Assembly: GCA_946413265.1 (NCBI GenBank)
Contig: CAMKJU010000023.1
Location: 1-47,066, forward strand
Direction: 5' to 3'
Source of the DNA: an uncultured Lentisphaerota bacterium
GTDB lineage: Bacteria; Verrucomicrobiota; Kiritimatiellia; RFP12; UBA1067
DNA: 47,066 nt
Shown: positions 16,051-23,409 of the stretch, one piece after another
Position numbering within the stretch: the first letter of the stretch is position 1
Layout: each line of letters starts with the position of its first letter
Translations under genes and position numbers: made by a program
The notes under the pieces: model-generated
The model's input: only the letters and a program-made list of their open reading frames with translations
What the model was told of the DNA's origin: nothing
Database searches by the model: none

Positions 16051-16129
16051 TTTTGCCGCCATTACACCCAATATTTGCCGCCAAATATACATTGATTTGG
16101 CGGCAAATCGCAAGAACTTGGCGGCAAAA
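16051..16129. repeat. Nested TTTGCCGCCA hairpin
   Basis: An inner perfect 14-bp inverted repeat, ATTTGCCGCCAAAT (16073-16086) and its complement (16095-16108), is enclosed by outer arms TTTTGCCGCCA (16051-16061) and TGGCGGCAAAA (16119-16129). Four copies of the same decamer core alternate in orientation. Confidence 0.8.
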
Positions 16130-16137
16130 CAGCGGCT

Positions 16138-16194
16138 TACACCGGCGGGCCATCCAGCGTACACCGACGGGCCGTCCTGCGTACACCGGCGCGG
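16138..16194. repeat. 22-bp tandem repeat, 2.6 units
   Basis: Units begin TACACCGRCGGGCC at 16138 and 16160, with a partial third unit at 16182. It directly follows the nested hairpin. Confidence 0.7.
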
Positions 16195-16273
16195 ATTTCC
16201 CCGTTCATGCTCCTGTGTCTGCCGCCGTCGGCCATGGCGCAGGGAGAGGGGATGTATCTGCGCGGTGCGCTGC

Positions 16274-17347
16274 CTACTTGCAAAGGGAAAGCGTGAGGAT
16301 GGCGAACGACGTGACCAGCACGGGGTCGTTCTCCCAGAAGCGGTTGTTGTCATTCACCCAGCTGCCGTCCTTCTGTTGGAGCTTCAGGAGCTTCGCGGCG
16401 AGTTCATCCTTCCACACAACCTTCCGCCCGTCGGGCTGTTCCAGCACGGCGACGCCCGCCACGGATAGGGCACGGGCAAGGATGTCGTAGTAGTAATAGA
16501 GGCCTTGGTTGCCCATACCTGGATTTTCATCAACGGTCCAGAACTTCGAGCAGTAGCCGAGCGCGCTTTTCACGCGCGGGTCGTCGCGCGTGAGTTTCGC
16601 GTGGCACATGGAGAGGACGGCCGCGTAGCTCATCGAGCCGTAGGCACGGAGCTGGACACGTCCCGTGGCGTTCGTGGCGAGTCCGCCCTGCGCCGTGCGG
16701 TCGTTGTAGGCCGCGCCGCCGGCGCGCGGACCGTCTTTCGCCTGGAGGTGTTCGACAAAGGCGAGCGCCTTGTCCCAGTTGAGGTCGGCCTTGGCCTCGC
16801 CCTGTGGGCGGAACTCCTCCACGCCTTCGGTGCGGCGCATCGCGTCGAGCGCGTAGGAGGTGTTGGAAAGGTCGGCGTAGCGTCGGCGCGAGGCGCGGTC
16901 GTAGCCGAAGCCGCCGGACATCGTGTCGTCCCCCGTCAGCTGGCTTCCCGCGATATAGGTGCGCGCGTCGAGGATCGCGCGCGTCGGCGCAAGGCCGCTC
17001 TCGTACAGTGCGCTCACGCACACGCTCGTGTTGTAGTTGCCGAGGCCGCTGCCGCCGCGTCCCGGTTTCGGCACGTAGAAGCCGCCGTCGGGACGCTGCG
17101 TGCCCAACACGAACTGCGCGGCCTTCTTCGCGGCCTCGCTCTTGCCTTCGCCGCCCTGCACGAGCGCCCAGAGCGGCAGACCCGTGAGCGCCGGCATGTG
17201 CGGATCGCTGAACGAGCCGTCCGCCGCCTGCTGCGCGAGCAGATACTTCACCCCGCGCGCAATCGCCGCGTCGATTTCCGCCTGCGGTGCCGCCATGACG
17301 GCACAAACGCACGCAAACGCCCAAAAACATGACAATCTCTTCATCAT
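16274..17347 (-). CDS. Secreted alpha/alpha-toroid (prenyltransferase/squalene-cyclase-like) repeat protein
   Basis: The 357-residue product has a signal peptide (MMKRLSCFWAFACVCAVMA, cleavage near AAP) and repeated Q-x3-DG-x-[FW] motifs typical of the terpene cyclase/prenyltransferase toroid: LAQQAADGSFSD, GTQRPDGGFYV, LQAKDG and LQQKDGSWVN. The acidic DXDD motif needed for true squalene cyclisation is not visible. It is therefore more likely one of the PVC family of exported toroid proteins of unknown role than a cyclase. GAGGAG lies 3 nt before the first ATG and 6 nt before a second ATG at 17344, which may be the real start. A long hairpin repeat lies just upstream and the repeat-rich gap downstream. 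Confidence 0.75.
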   Translation of the reverse strand: MMKRLSCFWAFACVCAVMAAPQAEIDAAIARGVKYLLAQQAADGSFSDPHMPALTGLPLWALVQGGEGKSEAAKKAAQFVLGTQRPDGGFYVPKPGRGGSGLGNYNTSVCVSALYESGLAPTRAILDARTYIAGSQLTGDDTMSGGFGYDRASRRRYADLSNTSYALDAMRRTEGVEEFRPQGEAKADLNWDKALAFVEHLQAKDGPRAGGAAYNDRTAQGGLATNATGRVQLRAYGSMSYAAVLSMCHAKLTRDDPRVKSALGYCSKFWTVDENPGMGNQGLYYYYDILARALSVAGVAVLEQPDGRKVVWKDELAAKLLKLQQKDGSWVNDNNRFWENDPVLVTSFAILTLSLCK

Positions 17348-17364
17348 TTACTCCTCATTGACTT

Positions 17365-17510
17365 GCCTATAACTTCATTGCAAATTCTCTTAGTTGCTTT
17401 CGCTGTTGGGAGTTTAGGAGTCTTGGAGGATTGGAGAATTTGTAAAATATCCTCCTTAACTCCGAGCCTCCCCATCTCCCAATAGCGAAAGCAATCAAAG
17501 TTATCCTCAT
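17365..17510. repeat. Long hairpin repeat, copy 2
   Basis: Arms TTGCTTTCGCTGTTGGGAG (17394-17412) and CTCCCAATAGCGAAAGCAA (17476-17494) pair with one mismatch and continue into imperfect inner arms around an AT-rich loop. Flanks ATAACTTCATTG and CAAAGTTATCCTCATGTTCATT match copy 1. It lies between the rsmI stop and the toroid-protein start. Confidence 0.8.
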
Positions 17511-17565
17511 GTTCATTCCTACGGGACATTTGTGAACAATAAATCATTTGTTTTCTTTTGGTTAA

Positions 17566-18255
17566 TTAAACGGCCCTGGTGAACTTTGGGTTCGCGCCGG
17601 CGATCACAAAAGCGACCTCGCCCTTCACCTTCGCGTCCTTGAACTGCGCGGCAAGGTCGGAAAGATACCCGCGCGATACCCGCTCGTGGAGCTTCGTCAA
17701 TTCGATGCACACCGCCGCCTCGCGGTCGCCGAACACCTCGTAGGCCGCCTGCAAGGTGGGGCCGATGCGAAACGGCGACTCAAAACCGATGAGCGTGTGC
17801 GGAAGTTCCTTTTCGGCGGCGAACCAGTTGCGGAGCGCACCGGGTCCGCGCGGCGGAAAACCCTTGAACGTGAAGGAGCTCGTGGGAAGTCCGCTCAGAA
17901 CGAGCGCCACGTTCACGGCGCTCGCGCCGGGGAGGACGTCGAACGGCACGTTCTCCTGCGCGCAGAGGCGCACAAGGCGATAACCCGGATCGGAAATCGC
18001 GGGATAGCCGCCGTCCGAGACGAGCACGACCTCGCGTCCGGAGTTGACGGCGTCGATCACGGTGCGGGCGACGCGCTCCTCGTTACCCTGGCGGTAGCTG
18101 ATCATCTCCGGACGCGGCACGTTGAAGTGCGTGAGGAGCTGCCAGGTGCGGCGCGTATCCTCGCAGGCGATGAGCGAAGCACCCTTCAGCGCCTCCAGCG
18201 CACGCGGCGTGAGGTCTCCGAGGTTTCCAATGGGCGTAGCGACGACGTGGAGCAT
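17566..18255 (-). CDS. rsmI: 16S rRNA (cytidine1402-2'-O)-methyltransferase RsmI
   Basis: The 229-residue protein opens LHVVATPIGNLGDLTPRA, the diagnostic RsmI start, followed by CEDTRRTWQLL, VSDGGYPAISDPGYRLV and PGASAVNVALVLSGLP. These belong to the SAM-dependent tetrapyrrole-methylase fold. The enzyme 2'-O-methylates C1402 of 16S rRNA in the ribosomal decoding centre. Length is short compared with the 280-residue E. coli protein; the C-terminal extra domain is missing, as in several other phyla. It begins 8 bp after the dnaB stop, so the two are probably one operon. Confidence 0.95.
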   Translation of the reverse strand: MLHVVATPIGNLGDLTPRALEALKGASLIACEDTRRTWQLLTHFNVPRPEMISYRQGNEERVARTVIDAVNSGREVVLVSDGGYPAISDPGYRLVRLCAQENVPFDVLPGASAVNVALVLSGLPTSSFTFKGFPPRGPGALRNWFAAEKELPHTLIGFESPFRIGPTLQAAYEVFGDREAAVCIELTKLHERVSRGYLSDLAAQFKDAKVKGEVAFVIAGANPKFTRAV

Positions 18256-18263
18256 GACAACAC

Positions 18264-19808
18264 CTATATGATGAGGTCCTGGACAAGCGACGTCGGCTGC
18301 TGTTCCGCGACGTCTGGGGGCGGCTCCACGACCTCCTGGGCCGTAGCGGCGTCGGCCTCTGCGGTCTCGGCGTCATTCTGCGACTGTCCGCGCGTGCCGG
18401 GCTTGCGGTCGCCAAAGCGCGTGCCCTCCTTGTAGAAGTTGAGGTCCACCTCGCCCGTCTCGCCGTTGCGGTGCTTGGCCACGTCCACGATCGCAAGCAA
18501 CTCGTCGTCGTGCCACTGGGCCGTCTTCGACCGACAGGGACGACGAAGGAGGAACACCACGTCGGCGTCCTGTTCGATTGCGCCTGAGTCGCGGAGGTCG
18601 GAGAGCTTGGGCGTCTCCTCCTTGTCGCCGCGCTGTTCGTTACCACGGGAGAGCTGGGAGAGGACGATCACGGGCACCTTGAGCTCCTTCGCCATGGCCT
18701 TGATCTGCCCCGAAATGCGCGAGGTTTCGAGCTGGCGTCCCTGGCGGGCGTACTCGCGGCAGTTGCAGAGCTGGAGGTAGTCGATCACGATGAGCTCGAT
18801 GCCATGCGTGCGCTTCATGCGGCGCGCGCGGGCGCGCATGTCGGAGACGTCGAGCGCGCTCGTATCGTCGATGAAGATTGGTGCGCTGCGGAGGGCGTTG
18901 GCAGCAGACATCAGGCGCTGGCTCGCGTCGATGCGCTCCTCGCGCGCCATGAGCCCGCGCTGAAGGCGCCACGTGTTCACGCCGGCGCGGCCGGCGAGCA
19001 TGCGCTTGGCGAGCGACTCAGTGCTCATTTCGAGGGAGAAGATGAGCACGGGGTGCTTCTTGCCGTTGTCGCAGCGCGTCGGCATGCCGTTGATGTCCTG
19101 CCCCATCGCCACGCACTCGGCCATGTTCATGGCGAGGGAGGTCTTGCCCACGGACGGACGCGCCGCGACGACGATCATGTCGCCGCCCTTGAGGCCCATC
19201 AGCTTCTCGTCGAGGTACTTGAAGCCTGTGGAAAGGCCGTCGAACTGCCCCGCCCCGCCGTCGAAGAGGCGGTCCATGGCTTGGAGGGTATTCTCTACGG
19301 CCGTCTTCCACTCCATGCGCACGTTGCTCGCGCCGCCGATTTCGAGGAAGTTCTTCTCCACTTCACCGAGGAGGATGTCCGCATTCGCGGCCTGAGCCTC
19401 GTCGAAGCAACGCGATTCCGTTTCGCGTGCGCGCTGGATCATCGTGCGCAGGAGGTGTTTCTGGCGGACGATGTCGATGTAGTATTCGGCATGCGCAGAG
19501 GTGGGCGTGTTGTCCACGAGCGCCTGGATAGCGGCCACGCCGCCGACTTGGTCGAGGCGGCCCGTCGCGCGGAGACGGTCCGTGAGCGTAACCGCGTCGA
19601 TCGGCACGGACGTGCCGCTCATCTCGCGGAAGGTCTCGAAGAAGATGCGGTTGCGCGGCTCGTAGAAGGACTCGGGCGTAAGGCCGCGCGCCTGGCAGAG
19701 GTCCAGCACGCGGGCGTCATCGCCCATCGTCGTATCCAGCAGGATCGACCCGATGATGCCGCGTTCGGCCTCCGCGCTGTGGGGAAGTGTTCTAAGTTGT
19801 TCGGACAT
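18264..19808 (-). CDS. dnaB: Replicative DNA helicase DnaB
   Basis: The 514-residue protein has the N-terminal DnaB domain (LPHSAEAERGIIGSILLD; later NTPTSAHAEYYIDIVRQK) and a RecA-like helicase core with Walker A ARPSVGKTS, followed by SLEMSTESLAKRML, the Walker B region IELIVIDYLQL, and the SQLSRGNEQRGDKEETPKLS/DLRDSGAIEQDADVVFLLRR blocks. It unwinds DNA 5' to 3' at the fork as a hexamer. The tail of about 40 residues is acidic and low-complexity. Upstream there is a TATAAT box 7 bp before the ATG and no Shine-Dalgarno, suggesting leaderless transcription; just before that box lies the terminator of the HU gene. Confidence 0.97.
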   Translation of the reverse strand: MSEQLRTLPHSAEAERGIIGSILLDTTMGDDARVLDLCQARGLTPESFYEPRNRIFFETFREMSGTSVPIDAVTLTDRLRATGRLDQVGGVAAIQALVDNTPTSAHAEYYIDIVRQKHLLRTMIQRARETESRCFDEAQAANADILLGEVEKNFLEIGGASNVRMEWKTAVENTLQAMDRLFDGGAGQFDGLSTGFKYLDEKLMGLKGGDMIVVAARPSVGKTSLAMNMAECVAMGQDINGMPTRCDNGKKHPVLIFSLEMSTESLAKRMLAGRAGVNTWRLQRGLMAREERIDASQRLMSAANALRSAPIFIDDTSALDVSDMRARARRMKRTHGIELIVIDYLQLCNCREYARQGRQLETSRISGQIKAMAKELKVPVIVLSQLSRGNEQRGDKEETPKLSDLRDSGAIEQDADVVFLLRRPCRSKTAQWHDDELLAIVDVAKHRNGETGEVDLNFYKEGTRFGDRKPGTRGQSQNDAETAEADAATAQEVVEPPPDVAEQQPTSLVQDLII

Positions 19809-19815
19809 GGGAAGA

Positions 19816-19821
19816 ATTATA
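19816..19821 (-). promoter_or_regulatory. Extended -10 box (TGCTATAAT) of dnaB
   Basis: Consensus TATAAT with TG one base upstream. Only 7 bases separate it from the dnaB ATG, so the mRNA is likely to start at or next to the start codon. Confidence 0.6.
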
Positions 19822-19823
19822 GC

Positions 19824-19849
19824 AAAACGGCCGCCTTGGGGGGCGGCCG
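19824..19849 (-). terminator. Rho-independent terminator after the HU/zinc-ribbon gene
   Basis: An 8-bp perfect stem CGGCCGCC/GGCGGCCG with a 6-nt loop, followed on the minus strand by TTTT. It lies about 50 bp past the stop at 19897 and immediately before the dnaB -10 box. Confidence 0.65.
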
Positions 19850-19896
19850 CGTTGTCGACCGTTGTCTGACAGTTGTCGACAGGTTGTCAACAGAAC

Positions 19897-21153
19897 TTAG
19901 AAGTCATCCGGCAGGTCGATGCGCATCGTCTTGCCCTTCTGCGCCTGGACCTGGGCCTTCGACCCTCCATCCTGACGATTTTCATCGTGGATGGACCCCG
20001 CCTCGGAGAAGAACGGAACCTCGAACGTGAGTCCGCAGTTCGGACACTCGGCTGGCGTACCGGCCATGTCAGCCGTGGCCTCGATTTCCTGATGGCAGTT
20101 AGGACAGAAGAACGAAATGAGCTTCTCCTCTACCGGTTCTTTCTTTGCCGGAGAAGGATCGTCGAAGCCCAGCGCCTCCGCGTCAATGCGGATCGTGCGG
20201 TTCTTGAGCTGCGCTGGATCCATCTCCTCGGCATCCTTCGCCGAGACGACCGGCTCGACCGTCTTCGGTGCGTCACCTACGGACGGACCGTACATCGTGC
20301 CGGGCTCTGATTTCGCAGGCACCACTACGATGCGTCCGCACATAGGGCATTCGGCGTCGAGCCCGATAGCGTCCAGCGGCGCCTCGATTTCCTGTCCGCA
20401 ACCCGGACACTTGAACGAAATCGCCTCCGGCTGCGGTTCCTCCGCAGGCGCCGGCTCTTCAGATGGAGCAGGTGCGGGCGCTGGCTCTTCAGCAGGAGCA
20501 GGAGCCGGTTCAGTTGAGGCAGGGGCTGGTTCCGCTGGCGTCGGCGCGGGCTCTTCAGCCAGTGCAGGAGTTGGCGCAGGAGCCGGTTCCGCTGGCGTTG
20601 GCGCGGGCTCTTCTGCCGGTGCAGGAGTTGGCGCAGGCTCTTCGGTAGGTGCGGGAGTTGGCGCAGGCTCTGCCACAGGTGCAGGCGCAGGTTCCTCAAC
20701 CGGAGATTCCGGAGATTCCGGTTTTTCCGGATTTTCCGGAGATTCCGGTTTTTCCGGACTTTCCGGATTCTCCGGTATAGGCGTAGGCTTCGGTTCCTCG
20801 ACTGGCGCGGGTATCTCTTCGGCTGGCGGCACGTATTGCGCGGCTGGTACCGCCGGGATGCGCGGCGCGATAGCAAGCTTGGCCGAGCGAGCGGCTGTGA
20901 TCTTGAGTGCCTTCTGGGGCGGCAGGATAAGCGCCTCGCCGGTACGCGGGTTGCGGATGCGGCGGGCTTTGCGCGGTACGAGCTCGAACTTGCAGAGTCC
21001 CGGCAGGATGAACGGACCGTTCGGCGTCTCGCGCTTGATGATCTCGGCAAGAACCTCCAGTATCTGGCGGGAGGCTATCTTCTTGATGCCGGCACGAAAC
21101 GCCAATTCCTTGATCAACCGGCTTTTCGTGTAAAGATGCTTTCGTTCGTTCAT
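19897..21153 (-). CDS. HU-family DNA-binding protein fused to Pro/Glu/Ala linker and two zinc ribbons
   Basis: Residues 1 to about 95 are an HU/IHF-like domain (KSRLIKELAFRAGIKKIASR, GKFELVPRKARRIRNPRTGE-like arm: here CKFELVPRKARRIRNPRTGE). Residues about 100-245 are a low-complexity Pro/Glu/Ala linker of repeated PEKPESPENP and EEPAPTPAPA units. Then come two similar zinc ribbons, CPGCGQEIEAPLDAIG...CPMCG from residue 249 and CPNCHQEIEATADMAG...CPNCG from residue 350. Each is followed by a short basic motif ending T[IM]RID (RTIRIDAEAL; KTMRIDLPDDF at the C-terminus). HU proteins bend and package DNA; this 418-residue architecture is about four times normal size. AGGAGG precedes the ATG. It has its own terminator. 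Confidence 0.85.
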   Translation of the reverse strand: MNERKHLYTKSRLIKELAFRAGIKKIASRQILEVLAEIIKRETPNGPFILPGLCKFELVPRKARRIRNPRTGEALILPPQKALKITAARSAKLAIAPRIPAVPAAQYVPPAEEIPAPVEEPKPTPIPENPESPEKPESPENPEKPESPESPVEEPAPAPVAEPAPTPAPTEEPAPTPAPAEEPAPTPAEPAPAPTPALAEEPAPTPAEPAPASTEPAPAPAEEPAPAPAPSEEPAPAEEPQPEAISFKCPGCGQEIEAPLDAIGLDAECPMCGRIVVVPAKSEPGTMYGPSVGDAPKTVEPVVSAKDAEEMDPAQLKNRTIRIDAEALGFDDPSPAKKEPVEEKLISFFCPNCHQEIEATADMAGTPAECPNCGLTFEVPFFSEAGSIHDENRQDGGSKAQVQAQKGKTMRIDLPDDF

Positions 21154-21257
21154 TGCTTTCCTCCTGTTCTAGGACTCCTGTTCAGGCCCACTCCTATGTG
21201 CCTCGTTTTCGCTATTATTCTACCATTCAATTGGGACTATCGCAAACAGAAAATTTT

Positions 21258-21266
21258 TGATATAAT
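21258..21266 (+). promoter_or_regulatory. Extended -10 promoter of the PAS gene
   Basis: TGATATAAT on the plus strand, a perfect extended -10 (TGnTATAAT). No good -35 is seen 17 bp upstream. The start codon is 55 bp downstream. Confidence 0.55.
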
Positions 21267-21321
21267 TTTCGGCGTTCCGGGTAGCGGAAGAAAAAAGTGG
21301 TTCCGGAATGGAGAAAAACGG

Positions 21322-22020
21322 ATGAGATTCTGGTTTGGGAAAAAGGAAGAAGAGCCGAAGTCGGCACACCCTGCCGCAGCGCAGCCGGAGCCGCCTCGCT
21401 CAGAACCGACGCCGGCAGCGGTGCCGGATGCTGCGGTCCCGGCACCCGCCGCGGCCCCGGCACCCGCAGCGCCACCCCCGCTGCCATCGAACGCGCCGAA
21501 AGAGCGCCCAGTGTCGCCGCCCCTTGAACCGGCCACTACGCTCATCCGCCCGCAGCCGAACCAGAAGGTCCTCTACTACCAGCTGATGAACGGCCTGTAC
21601 GACGCCGTCCTGATCCTGGACCAGAACGGGCATATAGTTGACTGCAACACGCGCGTTACGCCCGTCCTGGCGTACAGCCGCGACGAGATGTGGGACATGC
21701 CCGTTTCGGACGTGATCCGCGGTATCGGCCCGCAGATCTTCCAGCAGATGAAGGACGCCCTCTACAACAACCACCAGGTGCTCATCAACGCAAAATGCAC
21801 CCGCAAGGACGGCACGTCCTTCCAAGGCGAGGTTGGCGTGTGCCTCATGCATCTCACGCGGGGCGAGAACCTTGTCTTCACGATCCGCAACGTCGAGAAA
21901 CGCATTGCCGAGGCAATGCGCAAGGCGCGCGAGCAGCTTCAAGGCACGACTGCTACGCCTCCGCCCGCGCCGCGCGCCGTCTTGAAGGCCGTGTCACAAT
22001 CTGGACAGAGTCCGCGCTAA
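21322..22020 (+). CDS. Solo PAS-domain protein with Ala/Pro-rich N-terminal region
   Basis: The ATG at 21322 (GGAG upstream) gives MRFWFGKKEEEPKSA and a 232-residue protein. Residues about 10-80 are an Ala/Pro-rich spacer. Residues about 85-205 form one PAS domain: LMNGLYDAVLILDQNGHIVD, CNTRVTPVLAYSRDEMWDMP, and KDGTSFQGEVGVCLMHL. No kinase, cyclase, DNA-binding or other output domain follows; the end is a short basic helix and a low-complexity tail. Such solo PAS proteins may bind a small ligand and pass a signal to a partner. It is one of only three plus-strand genes in the window. It is divergent from the HU fusion gene and convergent with hemL, whose coding sequence overlaps its 3' end by 27 bp. 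Partner unknown. Confidence 0.75.
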   Translation: MRFWFGKKEEEPKSAHPAAAQPEPPRSEPTPAAVPDAAVPAPAAAPAPAAPPPLPSNAPKERPVSPPLEPATTLIRPQPNQKVLYYQLMNGLYDAVLILDQNGHIVDCNTRVTPVLAYSRDEMWDMPVSDVIRGIGPQIFQQMKDALYNNHQVLINAKCTRKDGTSFQGEVGVCLMHLTRGENLVFTIRNVEKRIAEAMRKAREQLQGTTATPPPAPRAVLKAVSQSGQSPR

Positions 22021-23286
22021 CGCGTCTAGGAAACGGTCCACGTCGCGTGCGGTGTGCGCCGCCGAGACGAAATTACACTCGAACTGCGATGGCGCGATGT
22101 ATTGTCCCATGGCAAGCATCCCGTGGAATATCTTCGCGTAAAGTGCCGTCGAGCACGCCTTCGCGTCCGCGAGATCCTGCACCGGCAAATCCGTGCAGAA
22201 CGGCGTGAACACTCCATTGAACGACTGGCACGTCACGGGCACTCCGTACTCGGCTGCTAGAGTGGATACTCCCACCGCGAGCGCGCTGCCTAGTTCGGCC
22301 ATCCGCGCGTATGGCATCTCGCGCTCAAGTATCTCGAGCGTCTTCAGACCCGCCGCGACGGCAAGCGGGTTCCCGCTCAGCGTGCCAGCTTGATAGACGG
22401 GGCCGTCCGGCGCGAGTTCGCACATCCACTTCCGGCGTCCGCCCACCGCCGCGAGAGGCAGTCCGCCGCCAATCACCTTGCCGAGCGTGACGAGGTCCGG
22501 CGTGATACCCGCGTAGAGCGCGGAATACGTGGAGAAGCCGAAGCGGAAGCCGTTTATCACCTCGTCGCAGATGAGCAGTGCGCCATACTTCGACGTGACG
22601 GCGCGAAGCCCCTTCAGGAAACCGTCCGCCGGCGGTACGAGACCCATGTTCCCCGCAACAGGCTCCACGATCACGGCGGCAATCTCCTCCCCGCGCTTCG
22701 CGAACGCGCGCTCCACGGCGGCGAGGTCGTTGTAGGGCGCGACGAGCGTATCCGACACCGCGCCGCGCGTGACGCCGGCCGAGGACGACGCGCCCATCGT
22801 GAGCACTCCCGAGCCGCTCTTGACGAGCATCGCGTCCGAGTGCCCGTGGTAGCAGCCGTCGAACTTGAGGACGATCCTCCGACCCGTCACGCCGCGCGCA
22901 AGACGCACCGCCGTCATCACCGCCTCCGTGCCGGAGCTGACGGCGCGCACCATGTCAAGACCCGGCACGAGCGAGACGAGCCGCTCGGCGAAAGACACCT
23001 CGTCGGGCGTCGCGATGCCGAACGTTGTGCCCAGCCGTGCGCGCGCCGCGACGGCGCGCGAAATCTCCGCGTGCGCATGGCCGAGGATCATCGCGCCCCA
23101 GCTGCAACACCAGTCCGTCAGCTCGCGCCCGTCCGCCGTGCGGATGCGCGCGCCCTTCCCCGACTCCACGAACACGGGCGTTCCACCCACTCCGTTGAAT
23201 GCCCGCACCGGGCTGTTCACGCCGCCGGGGATCGCCTTCTTGGCCCGCCGGAACAGCGCTTCGTGCTTGATTTCTTCTCTTTTCAT
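21994..23286 (-). CDS. hemL: Glutamate-1-semialdehyde 2,1-aminomutase
   Basis: The ATG at 23286 gives 430 residues, the normal family length; the open frame upstream is antisense to the DUF1080 gene and is spurious. Family blocks are AKKAIPGGVNSPVRAFNGVG near residue 15, SGTEAVMTAVRLARG, FDGCYHGHSDAMLVKSGSG, and the PLP-lysine motif TLGKVIGGGLPLAAVGG with Lys270. The enzyme converts glutamate-1-semialdehyde to 5-aminolevulinate in the C5 route to tetrapyrroles. Haem supply fits the possible haem-binding CxxCH protein at 7.2-10.5 kb, but that link is inference. TATACT lies 7 bp before the ATG, with no ribosome site. The 3' end overlaps the convergent PAS gene by 27 bp. Confidence 0.96.
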   Translation of the reverse strand: MKREEIKHEALFRRAKKAIPGGVNSPVRAFNGVGGTPVFVESGKGARIRTADGRELTDWCCSWGAMILGHAHAEISRAVAARARLGTTFGIATPDEVSFAERLVSLVPGLDMVRAVSSGTEAVMTAVRLARGVTGRRIVLKFDGCYHGHSDAMLVKSGSGVLTMGASSSAGVTRGAVSDTLVAPYNDLAAVERAFAKRGEEIAAVIVEPVAGNMGLVPPADGFLKGLRAVTSKYGALLICDEVINGFRFGFSTYSALYAGITPDLVTLGKVIGGGLPLAAVGGRRKWMCELAPDGPVYQAGTLSGNPLAVAAGLKTLEILEREMPYARMAELGSALAVGVSTLAAEYGVPVTCQSFNGVFTPFCTDLPVQDLADAKACSTALYAKIFHGMLAMGQYIAPSQFECNFVSAAHTARDVDRFLDALARTLSRL

Positions 23287-23293
23287 GGGGGAT

Positions 23294-23299
23294 AGTATA
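23294..23299 (-). promoter_or_regulatory. Extended -10 box (TGGTATACT) of hemL
   Basis: TATACT with an upstream TG, separated from the hemL ATG by 7 bases (ATCCCCC). The layout matches the dnaB promoter. Confidence 0.55.
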
Positions 23300-23342
23300 C
23301 CACATCCACGGACTCGATTGCACGCGCCCGCGCGTTTTGGCA

Positions 23343-23372
23343 TTGCCAAACGGGGGTCAAAATCGGTATAAT
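23343..23372 (+). promoter_or_regulatory. Sigma-70-type promoter of the DUF1080 gene
   Basis: TTGCCA (23343-23348), 18-bp spacer, TATAAT (23367-23372). A ribosome site AAAGGAGAAAA follows, before the ATG at 23410. Confidence 0.65.
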
Positions 23373-23409
23373 TATCTGCGTTGACTTTCACTCCAAAGGA
23401 GAAAACAGA

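Larger units (their letters stand above)
15092..16273. other. Gene-free, repeat-rich 1.2 kb stretch
   Basis: No convincing coding sequence is seen; open frames here are low-complexity Arg/Ser-rich. The part next to the InlB-repeat gene holds two hairpins that would lie in its mRNA leader: TGTTGACG/CGTCAACA (15124-15131, 15156-15163) and CTGTCCG/CGGACAG (15242-15266). Further out are a hairpin ACGTGGG/CCCACGT at 15454-15472, one TAGGG palindrome, two GGCCGCG/CGCGGCC palindromes, a 22-bp direct repeat with GGGCTAGCTGCGCGTG, a nested TTTGCCGCCA hairpin, and a second 22-bp tandem repeat beginning TACACCGRCGGGCC. Confidence 0.6.

Noticed and set aside
16138..16194. CRISPR-like array
   Set aside because: The 22-bp units are directly adjacent with no spacers, and no cas genes are near.
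20463..20720. Tandem DNA repeat as a separate element in the HU fusion gene
   Set aside because: The repetition follows from the PAPTPAPAEE-type protein linker and is in frame throughout.
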